From: Bosea sp. PAMC 26642
Lineage (GTDB): Bacteria > Pseudomonadota > Alphaproteobacteria > Rhizobiales > Beijerinckiaceae
Assembly: GCF_001562255.1 (NCBI RefSeq)
Contig: NZ_CP014301.1
Coordinates: forward strand, 1,364,001 to 1,428,000
DNA: 64,000 nt
Reading direction: 5' to 3'
Position 1 is the first letter of the stretch. The number at the start of each line of letters is the position of its first letter. Position numbers and translations under genes: made by a program. Shown piece after piece: positions 24,166 to 33,764 of this stretch. The notes under the pieces were generated by a model that was given only the letters and a program-made list of their open reading frames with translations, made no database searches and was not told the DNA's origin.

Positions 24166-25131
24166 ATGACGAAGGTTTTTGACGCGAAATCTAACGCGGA
24201 CGAGGTGCTCGAGGGCGCCGATCTGCAGGGCAGGCGCTTCTTGGTGACCGGCACGGCGTCCGGCATTGGACGCGAGACCGCTCGCGCGCTGGCGGCTCAC
24301 GGCGCCGAAGTCGTGGGCGTGGTCAGGGATCGGGCCAAGGCCGAGACCGCCACGGCCGAGGTGCGGGACGCGGCGGCGCACGCTGGTGGTGGTTTCGAGC
24401 TGGTCCAGGTTGATCTTGCTTCTCAGGCGAGCGTGCGCGCTGGCGCCGAGAGGCTTCTGCGAGACGGCCGGCGCTTCGACGCGGTCATCGCCAACGCGGG
24501 CGTGATGGCGACACCCGAGGGGCGGACGGTGGACGGCTTCGAGACGCAGTTTGGGACCAACCATCTGGGTCACTTCGCCCTGATCACGGCCATCGAGCCG
24601 CTGATCGCGGACGGCGGGCGTCTTGTGGTGCTCTCGTCCCAGGCTCATCGCGTTTCGGATGTCGACCTCGAAGATCCGAACTTCGAGCGGCAGGAGTACG
24701 AACCGTTCGTGGCCTATGGTCGTTCGAAAACAGCCAACGCTTTGTTCGCCGTCGAGTTCGATCGCCGCCACCGCCACCGTGGTGTGCGAGCGGCCTCGGT
24801 TATGCCGGGCAACAGCCTGACCGACCTTCCCCGGCATTTTTCCGAGGAGGAATTGCAGGACCTGTTCGCCACCGTGGGCAGCGCGCGCGCCGAGGCGGGG
24901 CTGCCTCCGGCGGAACTGAAGGACATCTCGCAAGCGGCCGCCACCACGGTCTGGGCCGCGGTCGTTGCTGATCCCGAGGAGATTGGCGGCAAGTACCTCG
25001 AGGACGTCGCTGTCGCGACCATCGACGATACGCCCAACCCCTTCGCCGATGGAGTTCGCCTCTACGCCCTCGATAGCGAGAAGGCGAAGCGACTGTGGGC
25101 AAAGAGCGAGCAACTGGTCGCTGCGGCCTGA
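24166..25131 (+). CDS. SDR-family oxidoreductase (retinol dehydrogenase-like)
   Basis: A 321-residue SDR of the longer WWOX/retinol-dehydrogenase-like type. It has TGTASGIGRE for the cofactor, ANAGVMATPEG, SSQAHR and the catalytic YGRSKTANALF, plus an extended C-terminal region typical of this subgroup. The ATG at 24166 has GAGGAG upstream. It is in line with the SDR gene 65 bp upstream and the NADP-binding gene 53 bp downstream. Confidence 0.88.
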   Translation: MTKVFDAKSNADEVLEGADLQGRRFLVTGTASGIGRETARALAAHGAEVVGVVRDRAKAETATAEVRDAAAHAGGGFELVQVDLASQASVRAGAERLLRDGRRFDAVIANAGVMATPEGRTVDGFETQFGTNHLGHFALITAIEPLIADGGRLVVLSSQAHRVSDVDLEDPNFERQEYEPFVAYGRSKTANALFAVEFDRRHRHRGVRAASVMPGNSLTDLPRHFSEEELQDLFATVGSARAEAGLPPAELKDISQAAATTVWAAVVADPEEIGGKYLEDVAVATIDDTPNPFADGVRLYALDSEKAKRLWAKSEQLVAAA

Positions 25132-25184
25132 AGTCCGCGCGGCGGCGGCCTACGCCGCCCCGACCTAATCTGGAAAGGATCTCC

Positions 25185-25838
25185 ATGACGACCATAGGTA
25201 TCATTGGCGCGGGCGAGGTCGGCACCGCGATTGCACAGGCAGCGGTCCGGCTTGGCTCCGAGGTCGTGATCGCGAACTCGCGCGGCCCCGAGACCCTGAA
25301 GCAATTGGTTGACCAACTCGGTCCGTCCGCACGCGCCGGAACGGCTGCCGAGGCTGCCGCAGCTGGCGACTTCGCCGTGATCGCGGTGCCGCTCAAGCTC
25401 GTGAACCACATGCCCGTCGAGGAACTGGCGGGTAAGATCGTGCTCGACACGAACAACTACATGATTTGGCGCGACGGGAACTATCCGCGGGTCGATTCCG
25501 GCGAGAAAACGATCTACGAGCTGCGGCAGGAGCAACTGCCCACGGCCAAAATCGTGCAGGCCTTCTCCCATATCCAGGCACCGCACATGGCCGCGCGTGC
25601 GCGACCGGCCGGCGCTCCGGACCGGATCGCCTTGCCGATCTCGAGCAATTATCCCGAGGCGATCGCGCTCGTCGCCGACCTCCTCGACCGCATCGGCTTC
25701 GACACCGTCGACAATAGTCCGCTGAGCGAAGCCTGGCGTAGCGCTCCCGGTCAGCCGGCCTGGGTCGCGCTCAATCAACAGACCAAGCCCGAACTCATCG
25801 CCAACCTCGCCAGGGCACGCCGGCTTACGTCGCGCTGA
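25185..25838 (+). CDS. NADP-binding reductase of the F420-dependent NADP reductase/ProC-like fold
   Basis: A 217-residue protein with an N-terminal Rossmann domain (TIGIIGAGEVGTAIAQAAV and the NADP-favouring VIANSRGPETL). The second part has LDTNNYMIWRDGNYP and VQAFSHIQA. It resembles the F420_oxidored (NADP-binding) family. True F420 use is unlikely to be readable from sequence, and in this setting an NADP-dependent reductase is more probable. It has a good AAAGGA site 8 bp before the ATG and is the last intact gene of the TetR-linked operon. Confidence 0.75.
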   Translation: MTTIGIIGAGEVGTAIAQAAVRLGSEVVIANSRGPETLKQLVDQLGPSARAGTAAEAAAAGDFAVIAVPLKLVNHMPVEELAGKIVLDTNNYMIWRDGNYPRVDSGEKTIYELRQEQLPTAKIVQAFSHIQAPHMAARARPAGAPDRIALPISSNYPEAIALVADLLDRIGFDTVDNSPLSEAWRSAPGQPAWVALNQQTKPELIANLARARRLTSR

Positions 25839-25907
25839 GGCCGGATCTCCATTGGGCAGCCGCGTCGGGCAGAAGGACTCAGGGCAGACTGTCACGGTTC
25901 TCGCTCC

Positions 25908-26335
25908 TCACGTGCTGAGCTTGCGGCCGAGGAAGTCAAGCATCGGCGCTGCGGTCTCCCGGAGATGGGTCTCCAGCACGAAGTGGCCTGCATCCAGCAG
26001 GTGGACTTCCGAGTCGGCGACGTCGCGCCGACTGGCCTAGCGCCCGGTGGCAGGAAGAAGACGTCGTGCCTGCCCCAGGCGGCCAGCAGGGGTGGCCTGT
26101 GGGTGCGCAGGTATTTCCGGGAACCCGGATAGAGCGCGACGTTGGTTCGGTAGCTGAGGATCAGTTCGAGCTGGATCTCCTGTGCCTGGGTCGGTGCATG
26201 AAGAAGGTGTCCAACAGATAGCCGTCGGACGCCACGGCTCCCGAGTCGGAAAGCCGTGCAGAACCAGGATCACAGGCGCATCGCTGGGCCGGCCTCTCTG
26301 TAGAAGTCGTCCACATCGCCGCCCGTCTTGGTCAT
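25908..26335 (-). pseudogene. deleted and frameshifted alpha/beta hydrolase
   Basis: The minus strand reads, in pieces, DVDDFYREAG, then in another frame SDAPVILVLHGFPTR, then QEIQLELILSYRTNVALYPG, LLAAWGRHDVFFLPPGA and finally EVHLLDAGHFVLETH, with stop at 25908. Each piece matches the hydrolase at 16841, but about 140 residues including the nucleophile Asp are missing, and the frame shifts at least twice. It is a dead paralogue. Confidence 0.8.
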
Positions 26336-26429
26336 GTAGCGGGCGCTGGGAGCTGCACTCTCTTTGGCGTTCGCCGCGGCCCGACATCCGAAGCTGTGCG
26401 CTAGGTTTCACCTGGATACGGAGGCGTCT

Positions 26430-27062
26430 TTAAAACGCTTCACGCTGCCGCCGAGGGCCGTCTTGTTCTCCGTCGTCCCTTCCTCGCGCGTGCTGGCGCG
26501 CGTCCTTGAGCAGTTCGGCCCACCAGCGCAGCTCGGCCAGCATGTCCAGTCCGCTGCGTTGGATATGCGGGAGGTCACCGAGCGGGGTCGTCCCCTTCAT
26601 CACCGCCATGAAATCCGCCATCTGCAGATGGACGGCGTTGTGGACCGGAACCATCTGAAGCTCGATCGCGACGAGCCGCAGCTGCTCGACCGCGCGCGCG
26701 CCGCCGACGCCGCCGTACCCGAAGAAGCCGATGGGCTTCCGCTTCCACTCCGCATAGGCATAATCGAGGGCGTTCTTCAGAACGGCTGTGGGGCCGTGGT
26801 TGTATTCCGCCACGGTCGCGACGAAGGCGTCGCACGAGGCGAGCCGGGCGGCCCACTCGCGCGCGGCATCCGAGGCCGGCTTGCCGCGCGCCGGCGACGC
26901 CTCCTCGGCGAAGAAGGGCAGGTCGAACGCGCGCAGGTCGAGGACGTCCACCTCGAAGCCCTCCATCTCAAGGGCAAGTCGCTCGAGTAAGGCTGCCGGC
27001 GTGTCTGCGAACCGGCCGGGGCGCGTGCTGCCGATGATGATGCCGAGCTTGGTCTTGTCCAT
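26430..27062 (-). CDS. NADPH-dependent FMN reductase
   Basis: A 210-residue flavodoxin-fold protein with the phosphate loop GIIIGSTRPGRFADTPA and the flavin motif EYNHGPTAVLKNALDYAY, as in the FMN_red family (chromate, quinone and azo reductase relatives). It probably reduces FMN or quinones with NADPH. The ATG at 27062 was chosen over an upstream codon at 27122. The C-terminal 25 residues are basic and run past the usual fold, possibly a frame change near the end. It is alone on the minus strand. Confidence 0.85.
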   Translation of the reverse strand: MDKTKLGIIIGSTRPGRFADTPAALLERLALEMEGFEVDVLDLRAFDLPFFAEEASPARGKPASDAAREWAARLASCDAFVATVAEYNHGPTAVLKNALDYAYAEWKRKPIGFFGYGGVGGARAVEQLRLVAIELQMVPVHNAVHLQMADFMAVMKGTTPLGDLPHIQRSGLDMLAELRWWAELLKDARQHARGRDDGEQDGPRRQREAF

Positions 27063-27359
27063 GGGGTCGCGCCTTGTTGTCCGAGGGAGGCTCTTTTGCG
27101 AATGGCGCTCTCTGGCGAGCACGAAGTCTCGCCTGAACGCGGGCGCGGCGGATGGCGAGGCGGCAGAAGCGCCGCGCCCGTGAGTTCAATTTAGCGAGCG
27201 ATGGCGATGCCTGCGGCGCGGAACTCCTCGCGACGGTGCCGATCTTGCTGTTTCGCCAATTAGTGCTGCACGAACAGGACTCGTTCTCGGTTCGCGGCCG
27301 CGCCCTACCTCGAGCGGGCGGCGGGGAAGTCGCTCGCTATAAGGCGCGGCCCTGCACGG

Positions 27360-27880
27360 CGATGCGTTCATCGAGACCTACAGCCGCGAGAAGGCGCTGG
27401 AGACCGCGCCTGCGCGCGCTCTTCGACAGCGGGCTACCCTTGGCCGTGACCATGGACTCGTTCCCAGTCACCAAGTACAATATGTGTGTCGTCATGGCTT
27501 GTACTGTGACGGCAACTCCGTCTCGGGCGCCGAGGTCTTGGGGGAACACAATCGCCTCTCCCGCGTCCAGGCGCTGGGCATATTCACCAAGGTAGCCGCG
27601 TGGTTCACAGACGCCCAGGCCGAGATGGGCATGATTGCTCCGGGCCATCTGGCGGACTTCGCAGTCCTCGACCGCGACTATTTCCGGCGTGCCGGAGGAC
27701 GAGATAAAGCTGGTGAGATTGATCCTGACCGTCATGACCCAAAAGGTCGTGTTCGGCCAGGAGCAGTACGAGCCGCTCGCGCCGGCCTCCCTGAACCCCT
27801 TCTCACTTGGTATTCGATCGCGCACTATGGTTGGTACTACGGAGATAAATTGCCGACACCTGGAGGCGGTGGCGCGATCG
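27360..27880 (+). pseudogene. C-terminal relic of an amidohydrolase
   Basis: Scattered frames read ALFDSGLPLAVTMDSFPVTKY, then WFTDAQAEMGMIAPGHLADF and AVLDRDYF, then PEDEIKLVRLILTVMTQKVV and FGQEQYEPLAP. They follow the order of the C-terminal third of the amidohydrolase at 7399 (GVPVGAGTDATRV, GQLADLVVLDRDY, VPEDEIQDIESVL). At least two frameshifts separate them and the metal-binding N-terminus is absent. Confidence 0.75.
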
Positions 27881-27930
27881 AGGCGCCGCCGCCGGAGCGG
27901 CAGCGACATCCAACCGCATGGAGGCACGAA

Positions 27931-28890
27931 ATGACAACCTCTGCGGATCAGTCTTTCGTCCGGTGGTATAAGGAGGGCGAGCTTGCGCAGTACGTCCGCT
28001 CGATGAAATCGCCTGGTGGCGTTCTGAATTTGATCGAGGTGGTGCAGCCCGCGGGCGACGTGTCACGGCCCGCCCTGCCGGAGATCACCGTCTACCTGGA
28101 CATGCGGGGCGGCAACCGCGTGGACGCCGATCTGGGATCGGGCAAGTTTCGAGCGGGGAGCGAGCAGGGTTGCTTCTTCGTCGCCGCGCCCGACTTCGCC
28201 AACAGCGTTGTAATCGACAAGGAGCATCATTTTCGCGCGCTGTCGTTTCCCGTCGGGCAGTGGCGGGACGTGTTCGACGATGCCGCCGATGGAGGGCTCA
28301 CGCTGGAGTTGCCGCAGATCCACTCGGGACAGTTCCGTTCGCCGGCTGTCCGATCCGCGCTTCGAAAACTGTGGGCCCTTTCGGACGAGGAGGGCGCTCC
28401 GTCGCGTCTGCTGGCGCGGGCAGCCGGCTGCGAGATACTCGCCGAGCTGTGTCGGCTGGGCGGGGCGTCGATCGCGCCGGCGAGCGGCGGGCTCGCACCG
28501 TGGGCCGAACGGCGCAGTCTGGACATGATGCAGGCGCGTCTCGCGGATGACATCAGTCTCGACGAACTCGCGGCCGAGGCGAGGCTCTCTCCGTTCCACT
28601 TCGCCCGCATGTTCAAGCAGAGTGTCGGCGTGCCGCCTCGGGTCCATCTGACGCGTCTGCGGGTGGAGCGAGCCTGCGAGCTCCTCGGGACGACAGACCT
28701 TCCCATCACGCAGATCGCCTTCGAGGTCGGGTACTCGTCGAGCCAGGTGCTCGCACGCGTGTTCCTCGCCTCTCAGAACATGACCCCTACCGATTACCGT
28801 CGTGCGGTCCGCGATCCGACGCGCTCCGGCGAGCGGCACGATCTCCAGCGAGTTCCTTCAGCCGCGGAGCCTATTGGCGGTCGGCGTTGA
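27931..28890 (+). CDS. AraC-family transcriptional regulator
   Basis: A 319-residue protein. Residues 1-200 form a cupin-like sensing domain and 215-300 a double helix-turn-helix of the AraC type (DISLDELAAEARLSPFHFAR and LPITQIAFEVGYSSSQVLAR). The ATG at 27931 has GGAGG 7 bp upstream; the frame is open further back only through the amidohydrolase relic. It may have regulated that lost hydrolase gene or act elsewhere. A frameshifted paralogue lies at 35380. Confidence 0.88.
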   Translation: MTTSADQSFVRWYKEGELAQYVRSMKSPGGVLNLIEVVQPAGDVSRPALPEITVYLDMRGGNRVDADLGSGKFRAGSEQGCFFVAAPDFANSVVIDKEHHFRALSFPVGQWRDVFDDAADGGLTLELPQIHSGQFRSPAVRSALRKLWALSDEEGAPSRLLARAAGCEILAELCRLGGASIAPASGGLAPWAERRSLDMMQARLADDISLDELAAEARLSPFHFARMFKQSVGVPPRVHLTRLRVERACELLGTTDLPITQIAFEVGYSSSQVLARVFLASQNMTPTDYRRAVRDPTRSGERHDLQRVPSAAEPIGGRR

Positions 28891-29081
28891 GCTGTTTTTG
28901 TTAATGCGTCGCCCAGTCAGTCACGTAGTTGGGACGCGTCGCACCTGAAGCCCTGCCAGTCGTCCATTCGACTAGGTAGCCGTGGTACCGATCGTCTAAA
29001 AGAAGCGACTTAGCCAGTTCAGACGAGAACGATCATGCGTGCCTGCTCGTTCTACAACGAATGGCACAGCAAGTCATAGCT

Positions 29082-29710
29082 CTAGACGTGATCCCGGTGC
29101 TCGGGCCGAAGCCGCACGCAGGAGCGGTCGTTCAGCCACAGCCGTCCGCGCGTGGGCTGCCGGGCCGGCACCATGAGGCCCTTGCGCCGCCAGATCCGCT
29201 CCACGCGCTTGTCGTTCACGAGCCAGTCCGCATCCTTCAGCAGGGCGCTGATCTTGCGATAGCCATACCAGCCGTAGCGGCGGGCTAGTTCGATCGGCTC
29301 CGCCGTGAGCTGCTCCTCGTCATCTCTGCCCCGCGGCACCTTGCACCGTGACGAGCGCCCGGCAGGCGCGGCGCTCGGAGACGTTCAGGGTCAGCATCAC
29401 GGGCTCGACGCGGGCGCGCCGGCGAGCGGGACTCAATAGTTTCCCCGGGCGGCCTTCGCCAGGATGAGCTTGTCGAGGGTGAGGTCGGCCAAGGTCTTGC
29501 GAAGCCGCTGGTTCTCGAGATCAAGCTCCTTCATCCGCCGCATCTCGTCCGACCTGAGCCCGCCGTACTCCTGGCGCCAGCGGCTATGGGTCACCTCCGT
29601 CACCCCGATCGGGCGCACGGCATCCGCCAGGCTCTGCCCTGTGAGACAAGAACGTCCACCTGGCGCAGCTTCGCGACGATCGCCTCGGACCTATGTCTCT
29701 TCCGCGACAT
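29082..29710 (-). pseudogene. IS3-family transposase, degenerate 5' part (orfA plus start of orfB)
   Basis: OrfA begins MSRKRHRSEAIVAKLRQVDV at 29710 and shifts frame near 29610. It resumes with IGVTEVTHSRWRQEYGG and ends LTLDKLILAKAARGNY at 29433. OrfB follows with another frameshift near 29330 and breaks off at LWLNDRSCVRLRPEHRDHV (29082), before the DDE core. It cannot transpose. Confidence 0.82.
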
Positions 29711-30065
29711 CCCTCCGTCCTCCTTCGGCTTCAACGAGCCATACCTAAGGGCGGACCACTTCAATGGCGGCGGATCAGGGTGCCGGTGATGTGCAAGCAC
29801 CAGCCCCGTGTTGCTGTGGGGACAACACACTGCAACTCATGCATACGAAACCGCAAAATCGACACTCTCGCAGCAGGATCAGATACGCGCTCATACCAAT
29901 TTTCCGCTAGATTTCATGCATAGATCGACGATTCTAATACTGATCAGTTCTATCGAATGTCACGTACATCTCAGATTATGTCTATATAAATCGACATTTA
30001 CTTGATGAAAACAGGCAACGCGTTGCTCTGCCGAGCAATCAACAATGATGCAAATGGAGATTACT
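29711..30065. other. IS3 left flank and AT-rich leader
   Basis: No gene is seen. The first 80 bp resemble the left flank of the IS3 relic. From about 29870 to 30010 the base composition falls sharply toward AT, including TATATAA at 29983-29993. This is unlike the rest of the window and may hold the promoter for the gene at 30066. Confidence 0.4.
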
Positions 30066-30500
30066 ATGATCAAGCTCACCACCCTTGCGGCTCTGCCAAC
30101 CGCCGTAGAGCTCGCAAAGCGCAGCGTAGAGACCTTCGTGTCAAAGGATGTTAAGGGCTGGGTTGCCCTCGCCGATGAGAACATCCTGACTGAATTCCCG
30201 TTCGCCCCCGAGGGCTCGCCGCGTCGTCTGGAAGGGCGCGACGCGCTTTACGAGTATATCAAGAATTACCCGAGTGTGATCGACATACGCTCGATGCCGA
30301 CGTGGAAGGCCTACGCCACCGACGATCCCAACACCGCGATTATCGAATGGAGCGTCTCTGGGGAGGTTCTGCCCAATGGCAATATTTACGACATGAAGTA
30401 CGCGACCTTCGTTACCTTCCGCGACGGGCTGATGACTAACTACCGCGAGTATTGGGATCCGATGACGTTCATCAAGAACATGGGCGACGCTCGTTTCTGA
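30066..30500 (+). CDS. SnoaL/NTF2-like protein
   Basis: A 144-residue NTF2-like cone-fold protein (ETFVSKDVKGWVALADENIL at the start, then FPFAPEGSPRRLEGRDAL and FRDGLMTNYREYWDP). SnoaL-like proteins are small isomerases, hydratases or ligand binders. The ATG at 30066 has GGAG upstream. It is 52 bp upstream of an SDR gene, a common pairing in polyketide-like, steroid or aromatic catabolism. IS3 relics lie on both sides of the pair. Confidence 0.8.
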   Translation: MIKLTTLAALPTAVELAKRSVETFVSKDVKGWVALADENILTEFPFAPEGSPRRLEGRDALYEYIKNYPSVIDIRSMPTWKAYATDDPNTAIIEWSVSGEVLPNGNIYDMKYATFVTFRDGLMTNYREYWDPMTFIKNMGDARF

Positions 30501-30552
30501 CTGGATTTATGTTCTCAATTACATCGTGAATTCCGAGCTGAAGGACCTAGCT

Positions 30553-31299
30553 ATGGCTGGAACAAAGTTGAGTCACGAGGGCCGTGTCGCCCTCGTCACG
30601 GGCGCAGCCCGGGGGATCGGGCAGGCGATTGCACTGAGGCTCGCCGAACATGGTGCGCGCCTGGTGCTGGTAGATTTGGCGGAAACGAGCGAGACGGCAG
30701 GCCTCATCGCCGAGGAAACCCTGACGATCGCTGCCGACGTATCTAGCGCGAGCGACTGGAAGCGGATCGATGACACGATCCAACAAAAGTTCGGCGGCAC
30801 CGACATCGTCGTGAACAACGCAGGTATCGGCGGCCCGACCGATATCGAGGAATTGGACATAGAGAAGTGGCGCTACATCTTTTCGATAAACCTCGACGCT
30901 CATTTCCTGAGCGCGAAGCAATTTGTGCCACAGATGCGTCAGAAGGGTTGGGGTCGGTTCGTCAATATCTCATCCAACTCGATCGGCATCGCGATCCCCG
31001 GAATGAGCCATTACATGGCGACCAAGATGGGCGTCCTCGGTTTCGTGCGCGGCCTCGCTAACGACGTTGCCGAGAATGGCATTACTGTGAACGCCATCCT
31101 ACCATCGTTGGTCAATACCGCGCTGGTGAAGGATATGCCGGAGGAGGAGAAGCAACGCACTTGGAAAGGTCAGGCGATCAAGCGCTTCGCGGACCCGGGC
31201 GACATCGCCGGGGCCGCCGTGTTCCTCTCGAGCCAGGATGCAGCCTTCATCACCGGGCAGGCACTGCCGGTCGACGGCGGACAATACAAAATCTCCTGA
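30553..31299 (+). CDS. SDR-family oxidoreductase
   Basis: A 248-residue classical SDR: TGAARGIGQAIALRL, the VVNNAGIGG strand, NISSNSIG, catalytic YMATKMGVLGFVRG and the C-terminal GQALPVDGGQY. The start at 30553 follows GAAGGA. It probably acts with the SnoaL-like protein on one substrate. The pair is bracketed by IS3 relics, suggesting it arrived as a unit. Confidence 0.9.
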   Translation: MAGTKLSHEGRVALVTGAARGIGQAIALRLAEHGARLVLVDLAETSETAGLIAEETLTIAADVSSASDWKRIDDTIQQKFGGTDIVVNNAGIGGPTDIEELDIEKWRYIFSINLDAHFLSAKQFVPQMRQKGWGRFVNISSNSIGIAIPGMSHYMATKMGVLGFVRGLANDVAENGITVNAILPSLVNTALVKDMPEEEKQRTWKGQAIKRFADPGDIAGAAVFLSSQDAAFITGQALPVDGGQYKIS

Positions 31300-31439
31300 C
31301 GCGAATTTTAAAGCCCTCAGATTGGCGGCGCCTTACGGTGCGCGTCGATCCGAGGCTTCATCCTTTCATGCTCGCCCACGTCGGTGCAGCAATAATCGCT
31401 GCTTCAGCCCTTCGCGGCGAGCGCTCCGGGCTCCTCCAG

Positions 31440-32009
31440 ATCACGGTCAACATCTTCGCTTTAAAGCGGTGCACCAACATGCGGGCCGAGGATGTGACCG
31501 AGACGCTAGACCGCCTTCAAGGCCTCGGGCTGCGACAGCGCCAAGGTGCTGCGCAAAGCCCCGGCTACTCAGCGAGAATGGCCCCAGCTGCATCGCCGGG
31601 GAACTGACGGATACATCGAGGTCCGGAAGTTGAGCCCCGTGCGCCGCGCCCCGTGCCACCCTCAGACTCAGGGCAAGACTGGGCGTAGGCACCAGACCTT
31701 GAAAAACCGCATCCTGCTGGAAAACTACTTCCTGCTCGGCGATCTTGAAGCTCAGATCGGCGCGTTCGTCGAGCACTACATCCACGGCGCTACCACGCGA
31801 GCCTGGACAACGTGACGCCCGCCGACGCCTACGTCGACAGGGCTCCAGTCATCATCGAAAACAGCACGAAGGGATAAAGCGACAGACCATCGAGCATCGG
31901 CGCTTGCTGGAGCTCACCGAAATTTCGCCGCCCAAATTCAACCTTCAGACGAGGCCGCACTCCGCTAATCTAAGCCGCGAGTTGTGCCAAATGTTCTGAC
32001 GAAACACAG
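31440..32009 (+). pseudogene. IS3-family transposase, degenerate 3' part, with right end
   Basis: Pieces of orfB in three frames: MRAEDVTETLD, then KPRLLSENGPSCIAGEL, then PCHPQTQGKTGRRHQTLKNR and ILLENYFLLGDLEAQIGAF, then GIKRQTIEHRRLLELTE. These are the second half of an IS3 DDE domain with its terminal region. The following bases to about 32009 (CCGCGAGTTGTGCCAAATG then TTCTGACGA) look like the right end of such elements. It lies on the strand opposite to the 5' relic at 29082. Confidence 0.78.
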
Positions 32010-32216
32010 ATTAGGGCAAATCGCTCCTTTTGCCCGAATTTCTGGTCGGGCGCTGAGCAGGAATTGCCGTTTCTTGTTGTCTGCCAGGTCGGTTCCTCAG
32101 ACGTCTTGCGGTCAGCTCGGCTGGCGCGCCCGCTCCACCGTTTCGACAACCCCGCCGCACTGCGACCGCACGCTGGCGAGCGCGGCCGCAGGCGATGGTG
32201 CGACCCAGAGGTCGTC

Positions 32217-33692
32217 TCAGCGTTCCATCAGACCGGGGCTCAGCGTGATCGTCTTGATCTCGGTGAAGTCGTCGATCGCGGTGGCGCCGTTCAAGCGGCC
32301 CAGCCCGGTGTGCTTGGAGCCGCCCTCTTCGGTGTCCTCGCTGAGCGCAGCCCACTCGTTGATCCACACCAGGCCGGCTTCGACGCTCGGCGCGATGCGC
32401 AGCGCCTTGGCAACGTCGCGCGTCCAGATGCTCGAACCTAGCCCGTAAATGCTGTCGTTGGCGAGATCGAGCGCTTCTTGCTCCGTTGTGAACCGCTGCA
32501 TCGTCACGACGGGGCCGAACGTTTCCTCCTGCGCGACCTGCATCTTGGGATTGGTAATTTCCAGGAAGGTCGGCAAGTGGAACGCCCCTTTGCCGAGCGG
32601 CCCCTTGGTAACCGGACCGCCACGAACAATGACCTCGGCCCCCTCGGAAATGGCGCGTTCAACGATGTCATCGACCCGCGCGACATTCTCGCGGTCGATC
32701 ATCGGCCCCATTTCGCTCGAAGGATCTGCGGCTGGCCCTGCCTTCACCGCACGGAGGTGCTCCGCAAAGCGCATCTTAAACTCATCGGCAATGCCGGCCT
32801 GCACAATGACGCGCTGGCCGGTGACACAGAACTGGCCGGCAAAGCGCGTCAGCGCCGTCGTAAGTACAGGGATCGCGAGATCGAGATCAGCGTCATCGAA
32901 CACAATTGACGGTGTCTTGCCGCCAAGTTCGAGGCCGATGCGCTTCACTTGCGTTGCGGCGCTGGCCGCGATTGCCTTGCCGGTCCCGGTGCTGCCGGTG
33001 AAGCTGATCACCGGCACGTCAGGAGAAGCGACGAGGTGCTTGGCGCCGTTGCCTTCCTGCTCGGTAAACAGGTTTATGACACCGCGCGGCAGTTCCGGAA
33101 CGTCGGCGAATATTTTTGACATCGTCGCGTTGATCTGTGCGCTCTTGCCCGGCATCTTGATGATGACGGCGCAGCCTGCGGCGAGCGCCGGTCCGAGCGA
33201 GCGCACCATCAGGATGACGGGCGAGTTCCAAGGCGCGATAATGCAGGCTACGCCGATCGGCTGGCGAACCATCATGGCGATGCGACCTGGGCGGGAATCG
33301 ACGATCCGGCCCGCTTCGGTTCGCGCGACCGCCGCGAAATAGCGCAGCGAGGGCACGCACAGGTCAACCTCAAACGTCGCATCCATCTGGATCTTGCCGT
33401 TCTCCGTGTAGAGGATTTTGATCAGCTCCTCGCGGTTGCGCTCGAAGGCATCGGCGAGCTTGTCGAGAACCCGCGCGCGCAGCTTGCGGTCATGGACCCA
33501 GTTTGTTTCCTTCATCGCGCGCTTCGCCGCGACGATCGCAGCCTTCGCGATTTCCTCGTTGCCATCGGCATAGCGCCCGATGACATCGTAGGTGGCCGGA
33601 TTGACCGACTCTAAAATCGTGTCCGAGCCGACCCATTCGCCGTCAATCCAGTTGAGGGCGATGTCTGAATCCTGCTGTGTGTTCGTGGTCAC
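32217..33692 (-). CDS. aldehyde dehydrogenase family protein
   Basis: A 491-residue NAD(P)-dependent aldehyde dehydrogenase. It has the cofactor region APWNSPVILMVRSLGPALAA, FTGSTGTGKAI, general base Glu in LELGGKTPSIVF, catalytic Cys in GQFCVTGQRVIV and EETFGPVVTM near the end. It oxidises an unknown aldehyde to the acid. It is 72 bp downstream of the GMC oxidoreductase on the same strand, which fits a two-step alcohol-to-aldehyde-to-acid pathway. Confidence 0.92.
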   Translation of the reverse strand: MTTNTQQDSDIALNWIDGEWVGSDTILESVNPATYDVIGRYADGNEEIAKAAIVAAKRAMKETNWVHDRKLRARVLDKLADAFERNREELIKILYTENGKIQMDATFEVDLCVPSLRYFAAVARTEAGRIVDSRPGRIAMMVRQPIGVACIIAPWNSPVILMVRSLGPALAAGCAVIIKMPGKSAQINATMSKIFADVPELPRGVINLFTEQEGNGAKHLVASPDVPVISFTGSTGTGKAIAASAATQVKRIGLELGGKTPSIVFDDADLDLAIPVLTTALTRFAGQFCVTGQRVIVQAGIADEFKMRFAEHLRAVKAGPAADPSSEMGPMIDRENVARVDDIVERAISEGAEVIVRGGPVTKGPLGKGAFHLPTFLEITNPKMQVAQEETFGPVVTMQRFTTEQEALDLANDSIYGLGSSIWTRDVAKALRIAPSVEAGLVWINEWAALSEDTEEGGSKHTGLGRLNGATAIDDFTEIKTITLSPGLMER

Positions 33693-33764
33693 ATGTAACT
33701 CCTAGGTTTTTCCGGGGGGCTGTCTTAATGGCGCGGGGGCATGCACCGCGCGATTGGACCGGGC

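Noticed and set aside
24052..25113. 353-codon minus-strand frame opposite the retinol-dehydrogenase-like SDR
   Set aside because: It mirrors the SDR coding frame, has no motif and no plausible ribosome-binding site.
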